A stretch of DNA of 18,564 bases from an uncultured Clostridia bacterium (GCA_946539175.1 CAMNHH010000026.1:1-18564); one strand, 5' to 3'. Positions 5,983 through 13,486 are shown, counted from the stretch's first letter. The notes: generated from the sequence alone by a model not told the origin. Program-made: numbers and translations.

Positions 5983-6774
5983 TCAGCTGTGTTCCTTCTG
6001 CTCCAGGTACTCCTCCAGGCAGAGTCCCTGCTCGGTGATCTCCTTGGCGGCTTCCTTGCCCACGTAGCGGAAGTGCCAGGGCTCGTTGGTGATGCCGGTA
6101 ATGGCGGTCTTGTCGCCGGGGTAGCGGAGAATGAAGCCGTAGCGCCAGCAGTTTTCCTTCAGCCAGTTCCAGGTGGCGGTGGAGTCCGCGTCGAACTCCG
6201 CGATCAGATCCAGGGCCAGACCCAGCTGATGCTCGCTGGTGCCGGGCAGGGCCACCAGCTCCAGGGCCTTGGCCTCCGCCTCTGCCTGGCTCAGGCCCGT
6301 CGCCCGGTAGTTGGCGATGTACTTGTCCAGAATCTCCTGCTGCCGCTGGGCGGAGCGGAAGGATTCATTGATGAAGGGATAGATGCCCTGAGCCCGGGCG
6401 TCGTCAAACATCTGCTGCAGCTCCGGGTAGATGCGCTCGTCCACCTGATGCCCGTTCCGGAGGGGCTTCAGCGTTACGCTGAAATCCTCTGGCAGGGGGT
6501 GGCTGGCGTTCACCAGCAGCAGCTTCCAGCTCTCGTCCTCCAGGGGCTCGGGGGCGGTGGTGCCCGGAGTCTCCGTGGCGGGAGCGTCCGTGGCGGGCAG
6601 AGTGCAGGGGTCCGTCCGGCCGGGAGCCTGGGTGGTCACGGGGGCGTCGCTGCGGGCCGGGGCGCCGGTCTCAGCCGGCGGGTTGGAGGGGCCGCAGGCG
6701 CTCAGCAGCAGGAGCAGAGCCAGCAGCAGGGGGAGACAGCGGCGCGGAGCACCGGAGGCGGAGGAATGAATCAT
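5983..6774 (-). CDS. VanY-type D-alanyl-D-alanine carboxypeptidase lipoprotein
   Basis: A 263-residue M15B-family zinc D,D-carboxypeptidase that would trim the terminal D-Ala from peptidoglycan stem peptides outside the cell. A lipoprotein signal ends in LLLLLSAC with Cys27 as the lipidated residue. A Pro/Thr/Ala-rich linker (about residues 28-78) follows. The zinc site is complete: SEHQLGLALDL gives His182 and Asp189 (SxHxxGxAxD), and EPWHFRY gives the catalytic Glu231 and zinc ligand His234 (ExxH). The insert AKALELVALPGTSEHQ is typical of VanY/DacB-like enzymes. AAGGAAAG lies about 12 bases before the ATG, slightly far. Third gene of the operon. No vanHA genes are present, so cell-wall maturation is a better guess than glycopeptide resistance. 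Confidence 0.93.
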   Translation of the reverse strand: MIHSSASGAPRRCLPLLLALLLLLSACGPSNPPAETGAPARSDAPVTTQAPGRTDPCTLPATDAPATETPGTTAPEPLEDESWKLLLVNASHPLPEDFSVTLKPLRNGHQVDERIYPELQQMFDDARAQGIYPFINESFRSAQRQQEILDKYIANYRATGLSQAEAEAKALELVALPGTSEHQLGLALDLIAEFDADSTATWNWLKENCWRYGFILRYPGDKTAITGITNEPWHFRYVGKEAAKEITEQGLCLEEYLEQKEHS

Positions 6775-6816
6775 GAATAACGCTCGCTTTCCTTCTTCAG
6801 TCTCAGACCGGATGGT

Positions 6817-8574
6817 TCAGATCAGGAGGGTCAGGTTGTTCAGACCCAGGGAATTGACGTAGTTTGCCTCCTTCACCATGCCCATGACCATCCGCAGGCC
6901 GAAATGGGAGGAGGGATCGTCGGAGCAGTGGAGCTCCAGATATTTCGTGGGGTCAAAGTTTACGCAGTTGTCCCGGATGCGGATCACGCCGCCCTTCTGC
7001 TCCAGCACCAGCCGCACGTCCACGTTGTGTTCCTGCCGGTCCTGGGAGAAGCCGTGGGTGATGATGTTGTTGGCGATCTCCTCCACGCACAGGCCGATGA
7101 GCATGGCGTCCCGGGGCTTCAGACCCCGTTCCAGACAGAAGGCCTGGACCTGCGCGGAGGTCTCGGCAGCCTCCCGCACCGACTGGAGGGAACGCTCAAA
7201 GCAGCTTTCCGGGGCGGGATCAAAGTCCGGCTCCAACATGCTGTAGGCGTCGGCGGAGAGGGAAAAGCCCTTGTTGTGCCGCCAGACCAGGACGGAGAAG
7301 GTGAGCAGGGCGGCGGTCTCGCCGCAGAGGAAGCAGAGCCAGACCCCCGTGACGCCCCAGAAGCGGCTCAGCAGGAAGGCAAAGAGAATGGGATAGGCGA
7401 AGTTCTGCAGGGCCGAGATCAGCTCCGTGAGCCGCAGCCGGTTCACGCCCTGGTAGTAATTTTTAAAGGAGGAGTTCAGGGAGGAGGGGAGGATGGACAG
7501 CACGAACAACCGCAGTCCCGCCACCGCCATCGACTTGGCGCTCAGATCCTGGCTGCCCAGAAACAGGGTGATCAGCGGCTCCGCGGCCAGCAGCACCACC
7601 CCTGTCACGGCGATGTCCAGCAGCACGGCGGAGCGGGTCATTTCCTGCACCAGGGTCTGGATGGAGCTGCGATCCCGGTCAGCGTAGAAGCTGGCCCCCA
7701 GCATCATGCCCACGGAGCCGGTGCCGGAGCCGAAGCAGTAGCAGAGATTGCCCACGGTGGAGATCACCGAGTAGGCGGCGACGCCCTTGGTTCCGGCGAC
7801 CTCCGCCAGAATCCGGTTCAGCAGCAGCACCAGCAGCACCATGCTGATCTGATTTACCACCGTGGGGACACCGTAGCTCACCAGCTCCCGGCAGGTATTC
7901 CGGCGGATCAGCCGGGGCCGCAGCCGGAAGACGCAGTCCTTCTTCAGGAAGAAGCTGCCGCCGATGACCAGGGCGATGTAGTAGCTGAGCGTGGAGGCCA
8001 GGCCCATGCCCAGAGTACCTCCATGGAAGACGAAAACGTTCAGAAGGTCAAAGACCACGTCCGCCAGGGTCATGGCGGCCACCGCCGCCACCAGCCGGTT
8101 CCGGCAGCCGGAGAGCTGCATAAAGGGCACCATGATCTGGGCGCAGAGGAAGGCGGGCGCCCCCAGGATGAAGCCCACGATATAGTTCTTGGTCAAACCG
8201 AAGACCGGGTTGCCGGGCCCCGGCTGTCCGGCTCCCAGAAGCCGGGTCAGAGGGTTCAGAAACAGGAAAACCACAGCCAGCCCCACCAGGGAGATGGCGG
8301 CGGCCAGGAAGACCGCAATGGTGTAGCAGCCGTTGGTGGCCTCGTGGTCGCCCCGGGCCATGGTCTTGCCGCACATCACCTGAATACCGGAGGAGATCAT
8401 GCTGCCCAAAGCCGCGAAGACCAGCAGCAGGGGGCTGGCGAAGCCGTAGGCGCTCATGGCGTCCACCCCCAGGAAGCGGCCGATCATGATGCTGTCGATG
8501 AGCATACAGATGGTCACGGTCATGGAGGAAACGATCTGGGTCAATAACATTTGCCGGAAGAGCTTTCGGATCAT
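6817..8574 (-). CDS. MATE transporter fused to a C-terminal RsbW/SpoIIAB-like ATPase domain
   Basis: 585 residues. Residues 1 to about 435 form a MATE (MOP superfamily) exporter with about twelve membrane helices, starting MIRKLFRQMLLTQIVSS and including the loop VFGLTKNYIVGFILGAP. From about residue 460 a soluble HATPase_c_2 domain follows, of the type found in anti-sigma kinases: the N box LCVEEIANNIITHGF (Glu498/499, Asn502/503), a G1 box IRDNCVNFDP (Asp535), and a G2-like SSHFGLRMVMGM. The usual Gly of the DxG in G1 is replaced by Cys537, so ATP binding may be altered. MATE proteins need no ATP domain, so this part is probably regulatory. The gene lies 39 bases after the STAS-kinase-ATPase fusion, which supplies a candidate partner domain. 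Confidence 0.9.
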   Translation of the reverse strand: MIRKLFRQMLLTQIVSSMTVTICMLIDSIMIGRFLGVDAMSAYGFASPLLLVFAALGSMISSGIQVMCGKTMARGDHEATNGCYTIAVFLAAAISLVGLAVVFLFLNPLTRLLGAGQPGPGNPVFGLTKNYIVGFILGAPAFLCAQIMVPFMQLSGCRNRLVAAVAAMTLADVVFDLLNVFVFHGGTLGMGLASTLSYYIALVIGGSFFLKKDCVFRLRPRLIRRNTCRELVSYGVPTVVNQISMVLLVLLLNRILAEVAGTKGVAAYSVISTVGNLCYCFGSGTGSVGMMLGASFYADRDRSSIQTLVQEMTRSAVLLDIAVTGVVLLAAEPLITLFLGSQDLSAKSMAVAGLRLFVLSILPSSLNSSFKNYYQGVNRLRLTELISALQNFAYPILFAFLLSRFWGVTGVWLCFLCGETAALLTFSVLVWRHNKGFSLSADAYSMLEPDFDPAPESCFERSLQSVREAAETSAQVQAFCLERGLKPRDAMLIGLCVEEIANNIITHGFSQDRQEHNVDVRLVLEQKGGVIRIRDNCVNFDPTKYLELHCSDDPSSHFGLRMVMGMVKEANYVNSLGLNNLTLLI

Positions 8575-8613
8575 TGTTCTTTGCCTTTCTGTCTGTTGAA
8601 GATGGAAGCCGGG

Positions 8614-10176
8614 TCAGAGCCGCTTTTTCATGGTCAGCACGTTCTGACCCTCCCGATATTCATAGTGGACCTGGTCCATCACCTGCTTGGTCAGGAAGAT
8701 GCCCAGGCCGCCCACCTTCCGCTCCTGGGCCAGGGCGTTCACATCCGGGTCGTCCTTGGCCAGGGGGTCGTAGGGCACGCCCCGGTCCCGGAAGCAGACC
8801 ACCGCGGTGGGGGGCTCCTGCTCCAGACGCACGGTGACGGAGACGTTCCCCTGGCCGGGGGCGTAGGCGTAGCTGGCGATGTTGACGAAGATCTCCTCCA
8901 CCGCCAGATCCAGCTGCATCTGCGCCTTCATGCCGCAGCGTTCCCCCAGCCGCTCAGCCACGAAGGTCTGGACCTGCTCCAGATTTTCGGCCAGGGCGGG
9001 CAGCACCAGCTCGTCGGGGGAGAAGACCAGGGTCTCGGTCCGGTCCAGCAGCTCCAGCAGTTCCTCCGTCCAGTGGGCCACGGCCCTGGCGCCGGCCTCG
9101 CCGCGGTGATCGCCCCGGCCGATGGCCCGGCGGATCAGCCGGGTGTAGCCCAGGACCCGGGCCTTGTCCTCCACCTCCCGCAGCTTGTCGGGGCATTGGG
9201 TCTGCAGATAGCGGGCCAGGAAGCGCTGCCAGAATGCCCGGGCGGTGTCGATGGAGAAGCCCTGGAACTGCCGGATCCCCTCCGGGTCCGTCTCGTAGAA
9301 GCCCAGGAAGGAGTTGTAAATGCTGCAAAGCTCAAAGATGGGGTGGCCGTGGGCCAGGGTGTCCATGTCGATGAGCAGCACCTCGTCGCCCTGCAGCTCC
9401 AGATTCTTGGTGTGGTAGTCCCCGTGGATCAGATGGGGATCGTCCGGCACCGCCGCGGTCAGAGCCCGCAGCTTTTCCCAGGCGGCCTGGGGCAGGTGGC
9501 CCCGCATCTCCTCCACCCAGCCCAGGGCGGTCTGCCGCATGTCCGGCAGCTTCCCGGCGGGGGCCACGGTGCCGTGGATCTTCCGCAGCAGGGCGGTGAA
9601 CTCCCGGATGCACCAGTCCAGGCGCTCCGGCTCCTTGGCGATGATGGAGGAGAAGGAGCGGGCGTTCAGCAGCTCGAAAACCGTGGCGTAGAGACCGTCC
9701 GCCCGCACCACCTCGTAGGAGATGGCGGTGGGAATCCCCAGGATCAGCGCCAGCCGGGCCATCTCCCGCTCGTGGCGGATTTCCTCCAGACCGGCGCCGC
9801 TGCGGTAGACCTTGGCCACCGTGTCCTGGGAGATGCGGTAGACGGAGCCGTTGGCTCCGTGGCCGATCTCCTCACAGCCCCGGATGCTGATGCTCCGCAG
9901 GACCCGCTCCACCTCCATCATCTGGGTGAAGCCGGTCATATCCAGAATGTCATAGATATCGGTGCTGACGTTGATGAGCCGCAGTCCGGCGCAGTTCTTC
10001 TGCAGGTGCAGCAGCACCCGCAGCCCGGCGCTGGAGAGATAGCGCAGCTCCGCCAGATCCAGAACCAGCCGTTCGCTGCCGTCCTGGCGCAGGCCCTTGG
10101 TCAGAGCCTGTTCCACCTCCGCCGCGTTGTTGGAGTCCACGCGGCCCGAAAGAGTTTTCCGAATTTCATCAGCCAT
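8614..10176 (-). CDS. STAS - APH-like kinase - RsbW/SpoIIAB-like ATPase triple fusion
   Basis: 520 residues, three domains in one cytoplasmic chain. (1) Residues 1 to about 92: a STAS anti-sigma-antagonist domain (MADEIRKTLSGRVDSNNAAE; LRYLSSAGLRVLL). Ser49 aligns with the phosphorylated Ser of SpoIIAA/RsbV. (2) About 98-370: a protein-kinase-like fold of the aminoglycoside/choline-kinase type: GHGANGSVYR (105-114), Lys122 in VAKVYR, the catalytic loop HGDYHTKN (251-258, Asp253), and IDMDT (Asp270/Asp272). (3) About 385-520: an HATPase_c_2 domain with EEIFVNIASYAY (Asn432), the G1 box DRGVPYDP (Asp464) and GGLGIF (489-494). All three active sites look intact. AAAGGGAGGC precedes the ATG. First gene of the operon. 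Function is unproven. Partner switching with the ATPase domain of the downstream MATE protein is the leading inference. Confidence 0.9.
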   Translation of the reverse strand: MADEIRKTLSGRVDSNNAAEVEQALTKGLRQDGSERLVLDLAELRYLSSAGLRVLLHLQKNCAGLRLINVSTDIYDILDMTGFTQMMEVERVLRSISIRGCEEIGHGANGSVYRISQDTVAKVYRSGAGLEEIRHEREMARLALILGIPTAISYEVVRADGLYATVFELLNARSFSSIIAKEPERLDWCIREFTALLRKIHGTVAPAGKLPDMRQTALGWVEEMRGHLPQAAWEKLRALTAAVPDDPHLIHGDYHTKNLELQGDEVLLIDMDTLAHGHPIFELCSIYNSFLGFYETDPEGIRQFQGFSIDTARAFWQRFLARYLQTQCPDKLREVEDKARVLGYTRLIRRAIGRGDHRGEAGARAVAHWTEELLELLDRTETLVFSPDELVLPALAENLEQVQTFVAERLGERCGMKAQMQLDLAVEEIFVNIASYAYAPGQGNVSVTVRLEQEPPTAVVCFRDRGVPYDPLAKDDPDVNALAQERKVGGLGIFLTKQVMDQVHYEYREGQNVLTMKKRL

Positions 10177-10196
10177 GGGGATGCCTCCCTTTTGTT

Positions 10197-10216
10197 CCCG
10201 CGCCTTCGGGCGCGGG
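10197..10216 (-). other. GC hairpin in the leader of the fusion operon
   Basis: A perfect 8-bp stem, CCCGCGCC with GGCGCGGG, around a 4-base loop (CGAA on the transcript). It lies in the roughly 100-base leader, just upstream of the ribosome binding site of the STAS-kinase-ATPase gene. A second small stem (GCGGA/TCCGC) lies about 20 bases further upstream. It could affect translation or mRNA stability. Confidence 0.4.
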
Positions 10217-10279
10217 GGCTGCTCCCTCCGGCGGAAAAGCTCCGCGGGGCTTGAGAGCGGCCGTTGAAAGTTATCTTAT

Positions 10280-10308
10280 ATTATACCACGTTTGGGCGGA
10301 AATGTCAT
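10280..10308 (-). promoter_or_regulatory. Promoter of the STAS-kinase-MATE operon
   Basis: On the minus strand, ATGACA (10303-10308), a 17-base spacer and a perfect TATAAT (10280-10285). The first gene starts about 100 bases downstream. The spacer holds TTT-N3-CCCAAAC, also seen at the same place in the promoter at 13347-13375. Confidence 0.75.
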
Positions 10309-10374
10309 TCCAAAATTTCAGACAATCCCGTGAGAAACGAAAAAAGGGAAGAGATTTTTGCCGCCGGGGCGCCC

Positions 10375-12516
10375 TCAGCCCTCCAGATAGGACCGGAAGG
10401 TCTCCATGCCGGTGTTGCGGGGCACGTAATAGCGGTAGATCAGATAGGGATCTTCGCCCGTGACGTAGCAGGGGCCGGTCATGCAAAGGCCGTACTGGTA
10501 GTATTTTGCCGTGAAGCCGCGGGAATAGTAGCTGTTCTTTCCGGTGGGATAGCACATGACGAAGGGCTGCTTGCCGGTGATCCGGGCCAGGGCCACCATG
10601 GAGTCATAGTGCTCGTGGATCAGCTGGGCCTCGTACATCTGATTCAGAAAGTTGTGGCTCATGGTGTGGCTCTGGATGGACACCAGCCCGGAATCGGACA
10701 TCTCCTTCACCTGCTCCTTGGTGAGCTTGTGGCTTTTCCCCAGATCGTCCACGATGATGAAGACGGTGGCCTTCAGGTTGTACTGCTTCAGCAGGGGAAA
10801 GAGTTCCCTGTAGTTGTCGTCGTAGCCGTCGTCAAAGGTCAGCATCACGGGCTTCTCGATCTGGTCGATGCGATCCAGATCCTCAAAGGTGATGGCAGTA
10901 TAGCCGCCCTCCACGATGGCCTGGAGCTGCTGCTCCAGCCTGGAGGGGGAGACGAAGAGCTCCGGTATGCCCCAGACGTGGTCGCTCACCGCGTGATACA
11001 TCAGAATCGGCACCCGATAGCCCTCCGGGAGGCTGTCATTTTTTACGATGTGGGTGTAGTAGCGCTGATCCAGCTCCGGGTCCTCCAGCTCGCTGAGCCC
11101 CAGCAGGGACAGCAGCTCCACCGGAGCATACCAATGCTCCGCCTCGGCGTAGACGGGGGCGGAGAGGCGCGCCTCCTTCCCGTCCACCTCCAGCCCGGAG
11201 GCGCCGGGCCGAAGGCCCAGCGTGCGGCCAAAGGCCTGCAGATACAAGCAGCCTCCGGCCTCCGCAGGCAGGGCCTGGGCTGGTCCCATCAGGGTCTCCA
11301 GATCAAAGTACAGGGGGCCCTCCGGCAGCCCGCAGGCGGCGCATTTCCGCCCGTCCACCCAAAGCAGGGTCTCGCTGGGCTCCATCCGGGAGTAGACCAG
11401 CGCCTCCGCATCCTTCCGGGGCAGACCCAGGGCCTCCGCCAGGGGCTCCACCGCCGCCAGCCAATCCTCTCCCTGCGGCAGCAGGGGCAGGGGCAGGGTC
11501 ACGGTATCCGCCTCCGTTTCCAGCAGCGCCGAGCCGGGACGGAGCAGCAGGCTCCGCTTCCCCAGCTTCAGCCGCAGCGTCTCCTGCTGCGGCTCCAGCT
11601 TCGCTCCGGCGGCCCTGGCTAAGGCGCTGAGCCCGGCGCAGGGGATGCCGTTGAAGCTGCGGGTGGGACCCAGCGCGCTGCCGTCGAACCAGAGCTCCGG
11701 CCCCTGGGTGGGCACCCACAGCTCCACGCGGTCCTCGCCCTGCAGCAGCACGCAGCCCAGGGCCTCCGCGGCGTCCGAGGGCAGATACCAGCGCGTCTCC
11801 GCCTGCCAGGCGGGTACGGGGAGGGACAGGGCTTTCCCGTCCAGCTCCGCCTCCGGGGAACCGGCCCGCAGCAGCAGGACCCGACCGCCCAGGGTCAGAC
11901 AGAGCGACTCTCCCCGCAGCTCCAGGCTGCCCTCGCTCCGCTCCGCCAGCAGGGAGGCCTCCAGCACGGGGACGCCGCCCCAGAGCAGGCTGCTGCCCAG
12001 CGCCTCTCCGTTGCAGAGCAGGGCGGGACCCTCCTCCAGACGCAGGCAGCGGTACGCGGATTGAGCCGGATCGTAAACGAGCCCGCGGCCCAGCAGCTCC
12101 AGTCCCTCCAGGGGCAGATACCAGTCGGTCCGGCCCCGCAGCACGGGGGCGGACAGGGTCCGCCTGCTGCCGTCTGACAGCTCCGCCTCCGGCTCCCCCG
12201 CCCGCAGCAGGAGGCGATGCCCCTCCCAGGCAAGGCTGAGCTGCCCCGCCGGGGTCTCAGTCAGTACCGGAGCCTGACCGGGCAGATCCCGCAGCCGCAG
12301 ATAGAGGGCGCCCTCCGCCTCACAGAGGGGGAAGGCGGGAGCGTCGTCCAGCAAAAGCTGCCGGTCAGACGCGGGGAGCTCCGGGGCCGGAGCCTCTGTG
12401 GTGACTGCAGCGCGCTCCGCCTCGGCGGAGGGAACCGGTCCCCGGTCACAGCCCCAGAGGGCGGCCAGCAGGCAAAGGGCCAGCAGCAGCGGCAATCCGT
12501 GTCGTATCTGGTTCAT
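10375..12516 (-). CDS. Lipoprotein polysaccharide deacetylase (CE4) with four N-terminal repeat domains
   Basis: 713 residues. A lipoprotein signal ends ALWGC with Cys23 lipidated. Residues of about 60-485 hold four diverged repeats of about 105 residues, recognisable by LLLRAGEPEAELSDG, LLLRAGSPEAELDGK, LLLRPGSALLETEAD and LGLRPGASGLEVDGK, each followed by a WYLPLE-like turn. They resemble copper-amine-oxidase N-terminal-like stalk domains, which often act as wall-binding spacers. Residues of about 490-713 are a NodB-homology deacetylase: PILMYHAVSD (His508), LTFDDGYDDNY (Asp562/Asp563) and SHTMSHNF (metal-binding His617 and His621). It would deacetylate peptidoglycan or another surface glycan outside the membrane. 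The GGAGGGAGG ribosome site precedes the ATG. It is divergent from the VanX-like gene, and no clear own promoter is visible. Confidence 0.9.
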   Translation of the reverse strand: MNQIRHGLPLLLALCLLAALWGCDRGPVPSAEAERAAVTTEAPAPELPASDRQLLLDDAPAFPLCEAEGALYLRLRDLPGQAPVLTETPAGQLSLAWEGHRLLLRAGEPEAELSDGSRRTLSAPVLRGRTDWYLPLEGLELLGRGLVYDPAQSAYRCLRLEEGPALLCNGEALGSSLLWGGVPVLEASLLAERSEGSLELRGESLCLTLGGRVLLLRAGSPEAELDGKALSLPVPAWQAETRWYLPSDAAEALGCVLLQGEDRVELWVPTQGPELWFDGSALGPTRSFNGIPCAGLSALARAAGAKLEPQQETLRLKLGKRSLLLRPGSALLETEADTVTLPLPLLPQGEDWLAAVEPLAEALGLPRKDAEALVYSRMEPSETLLWVDGRKCAACGLPEGPLYFDLETLMGPAQALPAEAGGCLYLQAFGRTLGLRPGASGLEVDGKEARLSAPVYAEAEHWYAPVELLSLLGLSELEDPELDQRYYTHIVKNDSLPEGYRVPILMYHAVSDHVWGIPELFVSPSRLEQQLQAIVEGGYTAITFEDLDRIDQIEKPVMLTFDDGYDDNYRELFPLLKQYNLKATVFIIVDDLGKSHKLTKEQVKEMSDSGLVSIQSHTMSHNFLNQMYEAQLIHEHYDSMVALARITGKQPFVMCYPTGKNSYYSRGFTAKYYQYGLCMTGPCYVTGEDPYLIYRYYVPRNTGMETFRSYLEG

Positions 12517-12575
12517 TGTAGGTCCTCCCTCCGACGGATCGGCTCTCCCGATCTGCTCCTTCTTTGGATTTCATA

Positions 12576-12604
12576 TTGATTTCAAGGGCTTGATTTGTTA
12601 TAAT
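12576..12604 (+). promoter_or_regulatory. Promoter of the VanX-like gene
   Basis: TTGATT (12576-12581), a 17-base spacer and a perfect TATAAT (12599-12604) lie about 70 bases before the ATG at 12674, in the divergent gap with the deacetylase gene. Confidence 0.75.
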
Positions 12605-12673
12605 CGACGCATCGGGGTCTGCAATCCCGGCATGGGAAGCCACGCCGCGTGCAGCCCGGAAAGAGGTGCGATT

Positions 12674-13330
12674 ATGAGCTTTGTGTATGACAAGAACAGC
12701 ATGGATCCCTCCGGCTTCGTGCTGCTGGCGGACTACGTGCCCCAGATCATCCAGGAGATCCGCTATTACTCCACCTACAACTTCATCGGAGACCGGATCG
12801 ACGGCTACGAGGAGCCCTGCGCCATCCTCACCAAGGAGGCGGCCCGGGCCCTGAAGGGGGTCAGCAATGAAATGCTGGTCCACGGCTATCGGCTCAAGGT
12901 CTTTGACGCCTATCGGCCCGCCTGCGCCGTGAAGCATTTCGTCCTCTGGGGCATCGAGGACCAGGACGTCCGCATGAAGCCCTATTTCTACCCGGAGCTG
13001 GAAAAGACGGCCCTCTTTGCCCAGGGCTACATCGCCAAGCGCTCCAGCCACAGCCGGGGCAGCACGGTGGATCTGACCCTGCTGGATATGAAGACCGGCA
13101 AGGAGCTGGACATGGGCAGCCCCTTCGACCTGTTCAGCCCGGTTTCCCACCCGGACTATCGGGGCGTCAGCCCGGAGCAGTACGCGAACCGGATGCTGCT
13201 GCAGTCGGTGATGGTCCGAAACGGCTTCGTGCCCATCGACTGCGAGTGGTGGCATTTCACCCTGGCCCATGAGCCATACCCGGATACCTATTTCGAATTC
13301 CCCGTATCCTCGGACTATCTGCGCCGCTGA
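12674..13330 (+). CDS. VanX-type D-alanyl-D-alanine dipeptidase (M15D)
   Basis: 218 residues, no signal peptide, so cytoplasmic like VanX. It hydrolyses D-Ala-D-Ala or related dipeptides with one zinc. The active-site set is complete and keeps VanX spacing with a constant +10 offset: Arg81 in DAYRP (VanX Arg71), His126 and Asp133 in SSHSRGSTVD (His116, Asp123), and Glu191 and His194 in CEWWHF (Glu181, His184). The frame is open upstream to 12398, but AGAGGTG precedes the ATG at 12674, the TATAAT box at 12599 is inside the longer frame, and this start gives family length. With no vanH, vanA or regulator near, a role in D-Ala recycling or peptide nutrition is more likely than glycopeptide resistance. 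Confidence 0.92.
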   Translation: MSFVYDKNSMDPSGFVLLADYVPQIIQEIRYYSTYNFIGDRIDGYEEPCAILTKEAARALKGVSNEMLVHGYRLKVFDAYRPACAVKHFVLWGIEDQDVRMKPYFYPELEKTALFAQGYIAKRSSHSRGSTVDLTLLDMKTGKELDMGSPFDLFSPVSHPDYRGVSPEQYANRMLLQSVMVRNGFVPIDCEWWHFTLAHEPYPDTYFEFPVSSDYLRR

Positions 13331-13346
13331 AGCGGCGTCTGCCCAC

Positions 13347-13375
13347 ATTATAAACGGTTTGGGTATAAATGTCAA
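13347..13375 (-). promoter_or_regulatory. Perfect consensus minus-strand promoter, antisense to the VanX-like gene
   Basis: On the minus strand, TTGACA (13370-13375), exactly 17 bases, then TATAAT (13347-13352): a full consensus match. It lies 17 bases after the VanX-like stop codon and points back across that gene towards the deacetylase gene, whose start is about 830 bases downstream. No minus-strand gene begins nearby. The spacer shares TTT-N3-CCCAAAC with the promoter at 10280-10308. Confidence 0.6.
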
Positions 13376-13419
13376 TGCGGCCCGCCGCCGGTCCCGGCGG
13401 AGCGGGACGGCCTTGGCAG

Positions 13420-13441
13420 CCTGTCCCGGCGCCGGGACAGG
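13420..13441. repeat. 22-base perfect palindrome
   Basis: The arm CCTGTCCCGGC is followed directly by its exact reverse complement. It lies between the VanX-like gene and the acyltransferase gene and upstream of the consensus antisense promoter. It could be an operator or an RNA stem. No T run follows, so it is not a normal terminator. Confidence 0.5.
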
Positions 13442-13486
13442 GGCCCCTCGGAGCAGATCCAAGCCGTCAGAAAGGAAGCCGCCAGC

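Noticed and set aside
12398..12673. Upstream extension of the VanX-like frame.
   Set aside because: It overlaps the start of the divergent deacetylase gene and contains the TATAAT box at 12599-12604. The ATG at 12674 has its own ribosome site and fits the VanX length.
5983..13330. Glycopeptide-resistance cluster, suggested by VanY-like and VanX-like enzymes.
   Set aside because: No vanH, vanA/B/C-type ligase, or vanRS two-component genes are present, and the two enzymes lie in different transcripts about 6 kb apart.
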